From assembly GCA_021775575.1 (NCBI GenBank), contig JAJFHO010000060.1, forward strand, positions 1 through 45,677: DNA of 45,677 nt, written 5' to 3'. Position 1 is the stretch's first letter. Each line of letters starts with the position of its first letter. Origin of the DNA: Hyphomicrobiales bacterium (GTDB lineage: Bacteria > Pseudomonadota > Alphaproteobacteria > Rhizobiales > Methyloligellaceae). The translations under genes and the position numbers were made by a program. This document shows positions 8,838 through 17,214 of this stretch, piece by piece. The notes below the pieces were generated by a model. That model did no database searches. It had not been told where the DNA came from and worked only from the letters and a program-made list of their open reading frames with translations.

Positions 8838-10004
8838 TCAAAGCTCGCCGGCGCAGGCGCGAGTGTAAATCTCGGCATATCTATCGGCGCTGTGCCGGAT
8901 CGGATTACCGGCCGCGGTCGGGTCGCGGAGCGCGCGCGCGCCCATCTCTTCAGCTTCCGAGGCGTCGACGCCAAGCGCCGTTGCCCGATGCGGTATGCCG
9001 ACCTCCTCGCGCAGCGCAAGCAGCCAGTCGAACACCGCGTTATAGCCGGCCACTTGCAGCCCGAGCACACGGGCGAGCAGTTCCATATGGCTGGCGATCG
9101 CCTCCCGGTTGGCTTGAACCACATAGGGCATGACGACCGCGTTGGTCAGCCCGTGATGGGTGTCGTGCAGGGCGCCGATCGCATGGGACAGGGCGTGCAC
9201 CCCGCCGAGACCCTTCTGGAAGGCGGTCGCGCCCATCGCGGCGGCAGCCATCATATTGGCGCGCGCCTCGATATCATTGCCGTCCCTGACCGCGCGCGGC
9301 AGATGTTCGCCGGCCAGCCGCACGCCTTCGAGAGCGATGCCGTCGGCCATCGGATGATAGCCCGGTGCGCAGAACGCCTCGAAACAATGCACCAGCGCGT
9401 CGAAGCCGGTGGCGGCGGTGAGATTGGCCGGCAGGCCGCGCGTCAGCTCCGGGTCGCACAGGGCGGCGACCGGCATCATGCCGGGGTGGAAAATGATTTT
9501 TTTCTCTTTCGTTTCCTCATTGGAAATGACGCTGGCGCGGCCCACCTCCGAGCCGGTTCCGGCGGTGGTGGGGATGGCGATCACCGGTGGCAAGTCGCCG
9601 GCATTGGCGTCCTTCCAGCCCGGCGTAGCGTCGTCGAAATGCCAGACCGGCAATGTCTGCCGCGCCATGAAGGCGATGGTCTTGCCGGCATCGAGACCGC
9701 TGCCGCCGCCGAAGGCGATAACGGAATCATGGCCGCCCTCGCGAAAGGCGGCGACGCCGGCCTCGACATTGGATGCGCTCGGGTTTCCCTTCACCCCGGA
9801 GAAGACGCCGATGTCCAGCCCGCCGTCGCGGACGAGAGAGACGGTATCCTGCGTCATGGGTACGTCCATCAGGCCCTCGTCGGTGACGAGCAGCGGCGCC
9901 GTCATGCCCGACGATTGGCACAGGCGTGGCAGCCGCTCGATAGCGCCGGCGCCAAAAACGACGCGGGTTGGAAAATTCCACTGGCGGATGTCGAGAATAC
10001 TCAT
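8838..10004 (-). CDS. Iron-containing alcohol dehydrogenase
   Basis: GGGSGLDAGKTIA, IPTTAGTGSEVGRASV, GVHALSHAIGALHDTHHGLTNA metal-site motif. Confidence 0.9.
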   Translation of the reverse strand: MSILDIRQWNFPTRVVFGAGAIERLPRLCQSSGMTAPLLVTDEGLMDVPMTQDTVSLVRDGGLDIGVFSGVKGNPSASNVEAGVAAFREGGHDSVIAFGGGSGLDAGKTIAFMARQTLPVWHFDDATPGWKDANAGDLPPVIAIPTTAGTGSEVGRASVISNEETKEKKIIFHPGMMPVAALCDPELTRGLPANLTAATGFDALVHCFEAFCAPGYHPMADGIALEGVRLAGEHLPRAVRDGNDIEARANMMAAAAMGATAFQKGLGGVHALSHAIGALHDTHHGLTNAVVMPYVVQANREAIASHMELLARVLGLQVAGYNAVFDWLLALREEVGIPHRATALGVDASEAEEMGARALRDPTAAGNPIRHSADRYAEIYTRACAGEL

Positions 10005-10037
10005 GCGCGAAAAACCCTTCAGAAAGTATCGAGGCCG

Positions 10038-11435
10038 TCAGCTGGCCGTCCCGGTACGCAGATGGAAGCTCTTTGGCCGGGTCAGCTGCTCATAGCCAAG
10101 CGCGGAGAGGGTGCAGCCGCAGCCGCTGTCGCCGACACCGGTCCAGGCCAGCGCCGGGTCGAGCATGTCGCAGCGATTCATGAAAAAGGTGCCGGTCTCG
10201 ACTTTGTCGCCGATCGAGCGGGCCGCCGCCTCGTCACCGGTCCAGACGCTGGCGGTAAGGCCGAAGCGCGAGTCGTTCATCAACTCGACCGCCTCGTCGT
10301 CGCCGCTGACAGCCATAATGCCGATAACCGGACCGAAGGACTCCTCGCGCATAACGCTCATCTGGTGGTTGACGCCCGTCAGCACTTGCGGCGCCAGATA
10401 AGGCGTGCCCGCCTTGCTCGCGGGAAAGGCGGCCTCGTCGACATGCGCCGTCGCGCCGGCGTCCCGGGCGCTTGCTATCTGGCCGCGCACGAAGTCGGCG
10501 GCGCCCGCGTTCACCATGGGGCCAAGCGTCGTACTCGCCTCCAGCGGGTTGCCGAGCACATATTGCGAGGTGAGATTCACGAAGCCGTCGACGAATTCGT
10601 CATGGAGATCGTGATCGACGTAAATACGTTCGATGCCGCAGCAGGACTGGCCGGAATTGAAAAACGCGCCGTCGACGAGATTCTCGACCGCAAAGCCGAG
10701 ATCGGCGTCGGCCCGGACATAGGCCGGGTCCTTGCCGCCGAGTTCGAGCCCGAGCCGCATGAACCGGCCGGCAGCGGATTTTTCCACTGACGCGCCGCCG
10801 CCGACGGAGCCGGTAAAGCAGACCATGTCGACGAGGCCGCCGGCGATGATCCGCGCGCTTTGTTCGTGACTTAGCACGAGGTTCGCGAACAGCCCTTCCG
10901 GCAGGCCGGCCTGATCGAAGGCCTGGGCAAAGCGCTCGCCCGCGAGAAGGGTTTGCCGGGCATGTTTCAGGATCACCGCGTTGCCGGCCATCAGTGCTGG
11001 AATGATCGAATTCACCGCCGTGAGATAGGGATAGTTCCAGGGCGCGATGGTGAAAACCAGCCCGAGCGGTTCGCGGATAATGAAACGCTCAAAATCGGGT
11101 TTCGCTTCAGGCACGATATTGGCGAGCGCGTTCTTCGCAATATCGATCATATAGCGGGCGCGCTCCTCCAATCCCTTGAGCTCGCCACCGCCGAATTTAA
11201 TGGGGCGGCCCATTTGCCAGGCCAGTTCAGGGACGATTTTATCGCCCATCGCCAGCATCGCGTCGACCGCTCGCCGGCAATATTTCGCACGCTCGGCAAG
11301 CGTGACGAGCCGCCACTCGGCCTGTGCCCGCCGGGCGGCGGCGCAAGCGTTCTCAAGGTCTCTTTCGCTCGCCAGCGGACGCTCGGCGTAAATGCCGCCA
11401 TCCACCGGCGAGACGCACTGAACGGTATCCGGCAT
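10038..11435 (-). CDS. Aldehyde dehydrogenase family protein (candidate phosphonoacetaldehyde or gamma-glutamyl-aldehyde dehydrogenase)
   Basis: APWNYPY, CFTGSVGGG, LELGGKDPAYV, FFNSGQSCCG motifs. Confidence 0.9.
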   Translation of the reverse strand: MPDTVQCVSPVDGGIYAERPLASERDLENACAAARRAQAEWRLVTLAERAKYCRRAVDAMLAMGDKIVPELAWQMGRPIKFGGGELKGLEERARYMIDIAKNALANIVPEAKPDFERFIIREPLGLVFTIAPWNYPYLTAVNSIIPALMAGNAVILKHARQTLLAGERFAQAFDQAGLPEGLFANLVLSHEQSARIIAGGLVDMVCFTGSVGGGASVEKSAAGRFMRLGLELGGKDPAYVRADADLGFAVENLVDGAFFNSGQSCCGIERIYVDHDLHDEFVDGFVNLTSQYVLGNPLEASTTLGPMVNAGAADFVRGQIASARDAGATAHVDEAAFPASKAGTPYLAPQVLTGVNHQMSVMREESFGPVIGIMAVSGDDEAVELMNDSRFGLTASVWTGDEAAARSIGDKVETGTFFMNRCDMLDPALAWTGVGDSGCGCTLSALGYEQLTRPKSFHLRTGTAS

Positions 11436-11441
11436 CGGCTT

Positions 11442-12812
11442 TCAGATAATCTCCAGGTAGCGTTCCATCTCCCAGTCGGTGATGGCCTTGCGGAACTCGC
11501 GCTCTTCCCATTCGCGGGAGGTGGCGTAATGGTCGACGAAATCGGCGCCGAACAATTCAGCGGCCGGCTTGGATTTGCGCAGCCGTTGCGCGGACTCCCA
11601 CAGAGTCTTCGGAAGATGCTGTTTCGCCGGAAATTTCGTGTCATAGGCGTTGCCCGTGACCGGGGCTGTCGGTTCGATTTTGTTCTCAACGCCCCAGAGC
11701 CCCGACCCAAGCGCCGCGGCCAGCGCCAGATAGGGGTTGGCGTCGGCCGGGCCGATCCGGTACTCGACCCGCTGGGATTTCTTCGATCCCGGTATGACGC
11801 GCAGCGCGCAGGTGCGGTTGTCGACGCCCCAGCTCGCGTCGGTCGGCGCCCAGAAACCCGGAATCAGCCTTGTATAGGCGTTGATGGTCGATGCGACCAT
11901 GGCCAGGAGTTCCGGCATCAAGGCCTGCTGGCCGCCGACGAAATGCCGCATCGTCTCCGACATGGCGTGCTCGCCCTTGGCGTCGTGGAAGGCAGACTTG
12001 CCGTCTTTCCACAGCGACATATGTATATGGCCCGACTGGCCCGGCCAGTCCGGCGACCATTTCGCCATGAAGGTCGCCATCTTGTCCTGCTTCTGGGCGA
12101 ATATCTTGACGAAGGTCTTGAACAGGGCCGCCCGGTCCGCCGCCTCGACGGGGCCCGCGATCTCGATCGCCGCCTCCAGCGCTCCGGGTCCGGTTTCCTC
12201 ATGCAGTCCCTCAATCGGAAAATCCATTTTCTCCGACAAGTCGAGCAGCCCGCGATAGAAGTCGGACCCGGTCGTTGCCCGGATCATCGAGTATCCGAAA
12301 AAGCCCGGCGCCATCGGCTTCATGCCGCGGTAATTTTTTTCGCGCACCGAATGCGGTGTCTCGTCGAATACGAAGAATTCATATTCAAGGCCGGCCATCG
12401 CCTCAAACCCCATTGCCGCGGCCCTGTCCTGCACCTTGCGCATCACGCCGCGCGGACAAAAAGGCTCCGCCGCGCCGGTGAACTCGCCGAGCACGAAGAT
12501 CATATTTTCTTCCAGAGGGAGCTCGCGGGTCGTCTCGGGCAAGAGCCGCACGGGGGCGTCGGGATAGCCCGTATGCCAGCCGGTATATTTGACGCCGGGG
12601 TCCTCGTAGAGCTGGTCGTAGGAGTCCCACCCCAGCACTACGTCGCAAAAGCCGAAGCCATTTTCCAGCGCGGAGAGAAATTTTTCCCTCTTCATATATT
12701 TGCCACGCAGCACGCCATCGACATCGAACACGCCCACCTTGATGTGCGACATGCCGCGCTGGTCGACCAGCGCCTTCAGGTCGGCGGTCGACTTGACATC
12801 CCTAGCCCGCAT
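11442..12812 (-). CDS. Glutamine synthetase family protein (PuuA/GlnT-like gamma-glutamyl ligase)
   Basis: VGVFDVDGVLRGKYMKREKF, LEYEFFVFDETPH, GQSGHIHMSLWKDGKSAF, RIGPADANPYLALAA; likely start is the internal Met at 12812 of the ORF that opens at 12848. Confidence 0.87.
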   Translation of the reverse strand: MRARDVKSTADLKALVDQRGMSHIKVGVFDVDGVLRGKYMKREKFLSALENGFGFCDVVLGWDSYDQLYEDPGVKYTGWHTGYPDAPVRLLPETTRELPLEENMIFVLGEFTGAAEPFCPRGVMRKVQDRAAAMGFEAMAGLEYEFFVFDETPHSVREKNYRGMKPMAPGFFGYSMIRATTGSDFYRGLLDLSEKMDFPIEGLHEETGPGALEAAIEIAGPVEAADRAALFKTFVKIFAQKQDKMATFMAKWSPDWPGQSGHIHMSLWKDGKSAFHDAKGEHAMSETMRHFVGGQQALMPELLAMVASTINAYTRLIPGFWAPTDASWGVDNRTCALRVIPGSKKSQRVEYRIGPADANPYLALAAALGSGLWGVENKIEPTAPVTGNAYDTKFPAKQHLPKTLWESAQRLRKSKPAAELFGADFVDHYATSREWEEREFRKAITDWEMERYLEII

Positions 12813-12872
12813 TTCACTCTCCCCTTTTCCTTCCTTCGCGCGGGTCACCCGGTGATTGCGCGATCAGGCCAG

Positions 12873-14282
12873 CTAAGCCGCGGCCAGGTCCTGCAGACAG
12901 GCATCAAGTATGTCGATCGCCTGATCCATCTGTTCGAGCGTTGTGACGAGCGGCGGCGTAAGCGTAAGAATATTTCCCATCGAGGTCTTGAAGCTGAGGC
13001 CCCGGTCCAGCGCCGCATACATGATCTGTTCCGCCGCATCATCGGCGGGTTCCTTGCTGTCGCGGTCAAGAACGAGTTCGACGCCGATCAGCAGCCCGCG
13101 GCCGCGCACGTCGCCGATCAGGGGGTGGCGCGTTTTCATTTCGTTCAACCGCGTCAGCGCATGCGCGCCGACCCGCTCGGCATTCTCGACCAGCCCCTCA
13201 TCCTCGACGATCTCGATTGTCGTTAGCGCCGCGCGGGCCAGCACCGGGTTTTTTTCATGCGTGTAATGACCGAAGGCGTAGTCGCCGGCGATATCGAACT
13301 CCGGCCGGCAGACGGCGGCGGCGATTGGCAGAATGCCACCGCCGAGCGACTTGCCGAGCACGAGAATATCGGGGACCACGCCGTCATGATTGCAGGAGAA
13401 CATGGCACCGGTTTTGCCAAGCCCGGTCGGTATTTCGTCGAAGATCAGCAGGGCGCCATGATCGTTGCAGGCCTGCCGGACCGATGCCCAGAAGCCCGGT
13501 GGCGGCATATAGGATGTGGCGCGCGCGGGCTCGGCAATCACCGCCGCGATATCGCCCTCGCGCTCCAGCACATAGCGGACCATGTTCGCGCAGGCGAGCC
13601 GGCATATATCCAAATCCGGTTTTCCGTCCGCGCCGGTGGCGTAGCCGTAAGGGCAGCGGTAGCAGGCAAAGGGCGCTACATGTTCCGCGCCGGCCAGCAG
13701 GGGACCGACGGCGGGGCCGCGAAACAGCTGCTCGCCGCCTACGCTCGATGCGCCGAAACCCGCACCATGGAACGCGTCCCAGAAGGATATGGTCTTGAAG
13801 CGGCCGGTGCTCGCGCGGGCGATCTTGAGGGCGATTTCAACGGCGTCCGATCCGCCGGTCGCGAACAAAACCTTCGACAGATCGCCCGGTGTTATCGAGC
13901 CGAGCTTTTCAGCCAGCTCCACCGCCGGCTCGCTGACAAAACGCCTCGGCGCGAAGGGCAGGGCGTCCATCTGTTCGGCTATTGCCTGTTTGAGCCGCGG
14001 ATGGCCGTAGCCGATATGGTGAACATTATTGCCGTGGAAATCCATGTAGCGGCGCGCCTGGGTATCCTCGATCCAGATACCCTCGGCTTTGGCGATGGCG
14101 TTAAGACAGGGCGTGGAGACGGATTGATGCAGGAAGGCTTTCGAGTCGCGCGCCAGCAAAGCCCGGGTATCGGCGTCGAGCGCGCGCCCGCTCCATTCCG
14201 CGCGCCGCGCCGACAGGTTGACGTCGCTTTCGGACTGGGACGGAGAGCGGCTTTGTGTCCGGTTATCGAGAGCGCTGGCCAA
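12873..14282 (-). CDS. Class-III PLP aminotransferase-fold enzyme, PbfA-like ((R)-1-hydroxy-2-aminoethylphosphonate ammonia-lyase candidate)
   Basis: Class-III motifs LFATGGSDAVEIALKIAR, LLIFDEIPTGLGKTG, LVLGKSLGGGILPIAA; operon position immediately downstream of AEP-type transporter genes. PbfA assignment rests on context and recalled family resemblance. Confidence 0.75.
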   Translation of the reverse strand: MASALDNRTQSRSPSQSESDVNLSARRAEWSGRALDADTRALLARDSKAFLHQSVSTPCLNAIAKAEGIWIEDTQARRYMDFHGNNVHHIGYGHPRLKQAIAEQMDALPFAPRRFVSEPAVELAEKLGSITPGDLSKVLFATGGSDAVEIALKIARASTGRFKTISFWDAFHGAGFGASSVGGEQLFRGPAVGPLLAGAEHVAPFACYRCPYGYATGADGKPDLDICRLACANMVRYVLEREGDIAAVIAEPARATSYMPPPGFWASVRQACNDHGALLIFDEIPTGLGKTGAMFSCNHDGVVPDILVLGKSLGGGILPIAAAVCRPEFDIAGDYAFGHYTHEKNPVLARAALTTIEIVEDEGLVENAERVGAHALTRLNEMKTRHPLIGDVRGRGLLIGVELVLDRDSKEPADDAAEQIMYAALDRGLSFKTSMGNILTLTPPLVTTLEQMDQAIDILDACLQDLAAA

Positions 14283-14285
14283 GGT

Positions 14286-16022
14286 TCACGCGCTCCGGGT
14301 CCGCCAGGCGGAGTGACGCGCGTTAAGCGACTTCATCAAAAATGCGTGCAGCATGCGAACGGTAAAGGAGGTCGCGACGATGATCATGGCCATGGCCGCG
14401 GCTTCGGCCTGATCGCCCACATCGTCCAGATTGAGCACGGTTATCGCCGCCAGTTTGGTATCGGGCGAATAGAGGAACACAACCGCCGATACGGTCGTCA
14501 TGGCATTGACGAACAGATACATCATGACTTCCGAGACCGCCGGCAGGCAGATCGGCACATGCACCCGGAGCATGGTCTTGTAGAAGGGCACCTTGAGCGA
14601 TGCGGAAACGGATTCGAACTCCTTGTCGATCTGCTTGAGCGCGGTGAGCATGGTCAGATGACTCACGGTGTAGAAATGGACGACCGTGCAGACAACGAGG
14701 ATCGGCAGGGTCGCGTAGATGATCGACAGGGGGTTTTCAGGAACCGAGAAGAAAAATACGTAAGCCAGGCCCAGCACCAGGCCGGGGACGGCCATCGGCA
14801 TCATGGCGAGCATATGAAAGATGCCGCGCAGGCGCACGAAGCTTTGCCCTTTTTCCACGAAATAGGCGCCGAGAAAAATAATAACGACGCCGATCACGGC
14901 GGTAAGGGCCGCCATGCGCAGGCTGTTGTAAAAAGACGACCAGCCGTTCGGGTCGACCGCGTCGAAATCATAATGGATCAGCGAGAAGCTCAGATCATAG
15001 GGCCAGAATTTGGCGAATGAGCCGAAAGCGGCGGTGCCCAGAATGCCGATCAGGAACATGGCCATCACGGTGCAGTAGCCAAGAAAGGCCATATCGCGCG
15101 TTTTGTGCGGCTTGGGATGATACGGCACGGCGCGGGCCGACAGCAGCGCCACCTGCTTTTTCTGAACATGGCGGTCGATGATGAAGGAGAACAGAGCCGG
15201 CATCAGCAGCACGAGGCCGACGACCGCGCCCATCGAGAAATTCTGCTGGCCGACCACTTGCTTGTAGATGTCGGTGGCGAGCACATTATACTGGCCGCCG
15301 ATGACCTTGGGGACGCCAAAGTCGGTGATGGTCAAGGTGAAGGCGATGACGGCGGCGGAGACGATGCCGTAAATCGCACCGGGCAGCGTTATGGTGAAGA
15401 AGACGCGTACCGGCTTTGTGCCGAGCGCATCCGCCGCCTCATAGAGCCGTGCGTCCGTCGTCGACAGCGCGGTCACCATGATCATCAGCACATGCGGGAA
15501 GATATAAAATACCATGCCGATCATGATGCCGATCGGCCCGTAGATGGTCTCGCCGAACAGAAGGCCCTTGATCAACCCCTGATTGCCGAACAGGTAGATC
15601 AGCGAAATCGCCGGCAGCAGGGATGGCGCCAGAATCGGAATTGTCGCGATGGCCCGGAAGACCCGTTTGAAGGGCATGCATGTCCGCGTCAGCCCATAGG
15701 CGAAGGCAAAAGCCAGGACGCAGGCGATGACCATGGTGAGCAGAGCGATCGTCAGGCTGTTGCCGATCGACTGCACCAGACCCGCGGAAGTGAAATATTC
15801 CTGGAAGTTGGCGAGTCCGACAAAGGCGCCCTTGTCGTCCTCGACGCTCTTTTTCAGCAGCGCGTAAAGCGGCAGCGCCATAAAGGCGATCAGCGCCACC
15901 AAAATGGCGACAATACCCGCCAGCATGATCCAGGATTCGGCCTTCAGATGACGCAGACGCCGCATCGCCGGCGAACCCGGAGGCTCGATGCCGGTTGCGG
16001 CCGGTATGTCGAGCGCCGTCAT
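14286..16022 (-). CDS. Fused two-domain ABC permease, 2-aminoethylphosphonate-type importer
   Basis: 578 aa with about 12 TM segments and two binding-protein-dependent permease domains (PhnU/PhnV-like); overlaps the ATPase gene stop. Confidence 0.83.
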   Translation of the reverse strand: MTALDIPAATGIEPPGSPAMRRLRHLKAESWIMLAGIVAILVALIAFMALPLYALLKKSVEDDKGAFVGLANFQEYFTSAGLVQSIGNSLTIALLTMVIACVLAFAFAYGLTRTCMPFKRVFRAIATIPILAPSLLPAISLIYLFGNQGLIKGLLFGETIYGPIGIMIGMVFYIFPHVLMIMVTALSTTDARLYEAADALGTKPVRVFFTITLPGAIYGIVSAAVIAFTLTITDFGVPKVIGGQYNVLATDIYKQVVGQQNFSMGAVVGLVLLMPALFSFIIDRHVQKKQVALLSARAVPYHPKPHKTRDMAFLGYCTVMAMFLIGILGTAAFGSFAKFWPYDLSFSLIHYDFDAVDPNGWSSFYNSLRMAALTAVIGVVIIFLGAYFVEKGQSFVRLRGIFHMLAMMPMAVPGLVLGLAYVFFFSVPENPLSIIYATLPILVVCTVVHFYTVSHLTMLTALKQIDKEFESVSASLKVPFYKTMLRVHVPICLPAVSEVMMYLFVNAMTTVSAVVFLYSPDTKLAAITVLNLDDVGDQAEAAAMAMIIVATSFTVRMLHAFLMKSLNARHSAWRTRSA

Positions 16023-17146
16023 ATATGCTCGCCGCGCTTATCGTCGCGGAATGCCTGAAGGCGCTCTGTCGGCAGCGCCACCTTGAGCTTGGCGCCACGC
16101 TTCAGGTCGAAGTCGCGCATGAGGTTGATCGAGAAGTCGGCGATCAATTCCGCATTCTTGTCTCCGTCCACATCGAGAATGGCCCTGCAAAACGAACCCA
16201 GGAATTCGACCTCGCGAACCGACATGGCGTATTTGTTCGACCTGACCTGCTCCAATTCGCGTACCGCTACATCCTCCGGACGGATGCAGACGACCACATC
16301 GTCTCCCTTGGTAAACTCTGTGCCGGCGCCGTCGAGTGCAATCTTCAACCGGCCCACCTGAACGCGCCCGCCTGTCCCCATCCGCCCATGCAGGAAATTC
16401 ATCGAGCCGATGAAATCCGCCACATAGGCGCTTGTTGGATTGCGGTAGATTTCCATCGGCGTGCCGACCTGTTCGATGATGCCGTGATTCATGACCACGA
16501 TACGGTCGGCCATGGACAGGGCCTCTTCCTGGTCGTGGGTGACCATGACGGTGGTGATGCCGAGGCGGCGCTGCAGGTCCTTCATCTCGTGGCGCAGATG
16601 TTCGCGCACCTTGGCGTCGAGGGCGCTTAGAGGTTCGTCGAGGAGGAGCATGCCCGGCGATGTCGCCAGTGCGCGGGCGAGCGCCACGCGCTGCTGCTGA
16701 CCGCCCGACAGCGCAGCCGGGTATTTACTGCCGGAGCCCTGCAGGCCAACAAGTTCCAGAAGCTCTTCCACCCTTTCGGTGATGGCCTTCCGGCCCATGC
16801 GCCTGTTGACGAGGCCGTAGGCGATATTCTTGGCGACCGTCAAATTGGGGAACAGGGCGTAAGACTGGAACACAATGCCGAAGTCGCGGTCCGCCGGGGG
16901 CACGTCGGAAATATCGCGGCCGTTCTGGTAAATTCGTCCCGAGGTCTGAAAATCGAGTCCGGCTATGGCCCGCAGCAGCGTGGTCTTGCCGCAGCCCGAG
17001 GGCCCAAGGAAGCAGATCAGCTCACCGTCGATGATATCGAGCGTGATGTCTTTGAGCGCAGTGAAGTCGCCGAACTTCTTCGTGACGTCCCTGATTTCGA
17101 GGAATGCCCGCTCCGACGCCGACTTTGAGTTACCGTCCCGAGCCAT
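16019..17146 (-). CDS. phnT: ABC transporter ATP-binding protein, 2-aminoethylphosphonate type
   Basis: Walker A LGPSGCGKTTLLRAIAGL, signature LSGGQQQRVALARALA, Walker B MLLLDEPLSALD; start placed at internal Met 17146 (MARDGNSKSASERAFLEIRDVTKKF), after the intergenic terminator. Confidence 0.83.
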   Translation of the reverse strand: MARDGNSKSASERAFLEIRDVTKKFGDFTALKDITLDIIDGELICFLGPSGCGKTTLLRAIAGLDFQTSGRIYQNGRDISDVPPADRDFGIVFQSYALFPNLTVAKNIAYGLVNRRMGRKAITERVEELLELVGLQGSGSKYPAALSGGQQQRVALARALATSPGMLLLDEPLSALDAKVREHLRHEMKDLQRRLGITTVMVTHDQEEALSMADRIVVMNHGIIEQVGTPMEIYRNPTSAYVADFIGSMNFLHGRMGTGGRVQVGRLKIALDGAGTEFTKGDDVVVCIRPEDVAVRELEQVRSNKYAMSVREVEFLGSFCRAILDVDGDKNAELIADFSINLMRDFDLKRGAKLKVALPTERLQAFRDDKRGEHI

Positions 17147-17162
17147 CAGACCCCCCACTTGA

Positions 17163-17200
17163 TAAAAAACTCCCGGCCAGCTTAGCGCAGGCCGGGAGCT
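17163..17200 (-). terminator. Intrinsic terminator/attenuator between phnS and phnT
   Basis: Minus strand: CTCCCGGCC-tgcgctaagct-GGCCGGGAG followed by TTTTTTATC; 9 bp perfect stem with U run. Confidence 0.8.
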
Positions 17201-17214
17201 GCTTATCAAATTTT

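Noticed and set aside
7857-10790. 977 aa plus-strand ORF antisense to amidotransferase, Fe-ADH and ALDH genes
   Set aside because: Shadow ORF in GC-rich DNA opposite well-supported genes; low-complexity His/Arg-rich translation with no recognisable domain.
10953-15020. Long plus-strand ORFs (757 aa and 587 aa) opposite ALDH, GS-like, PbfA-like and permease genes
   Set aside because: Antisense to convincing conserved proteins; no domain signals.
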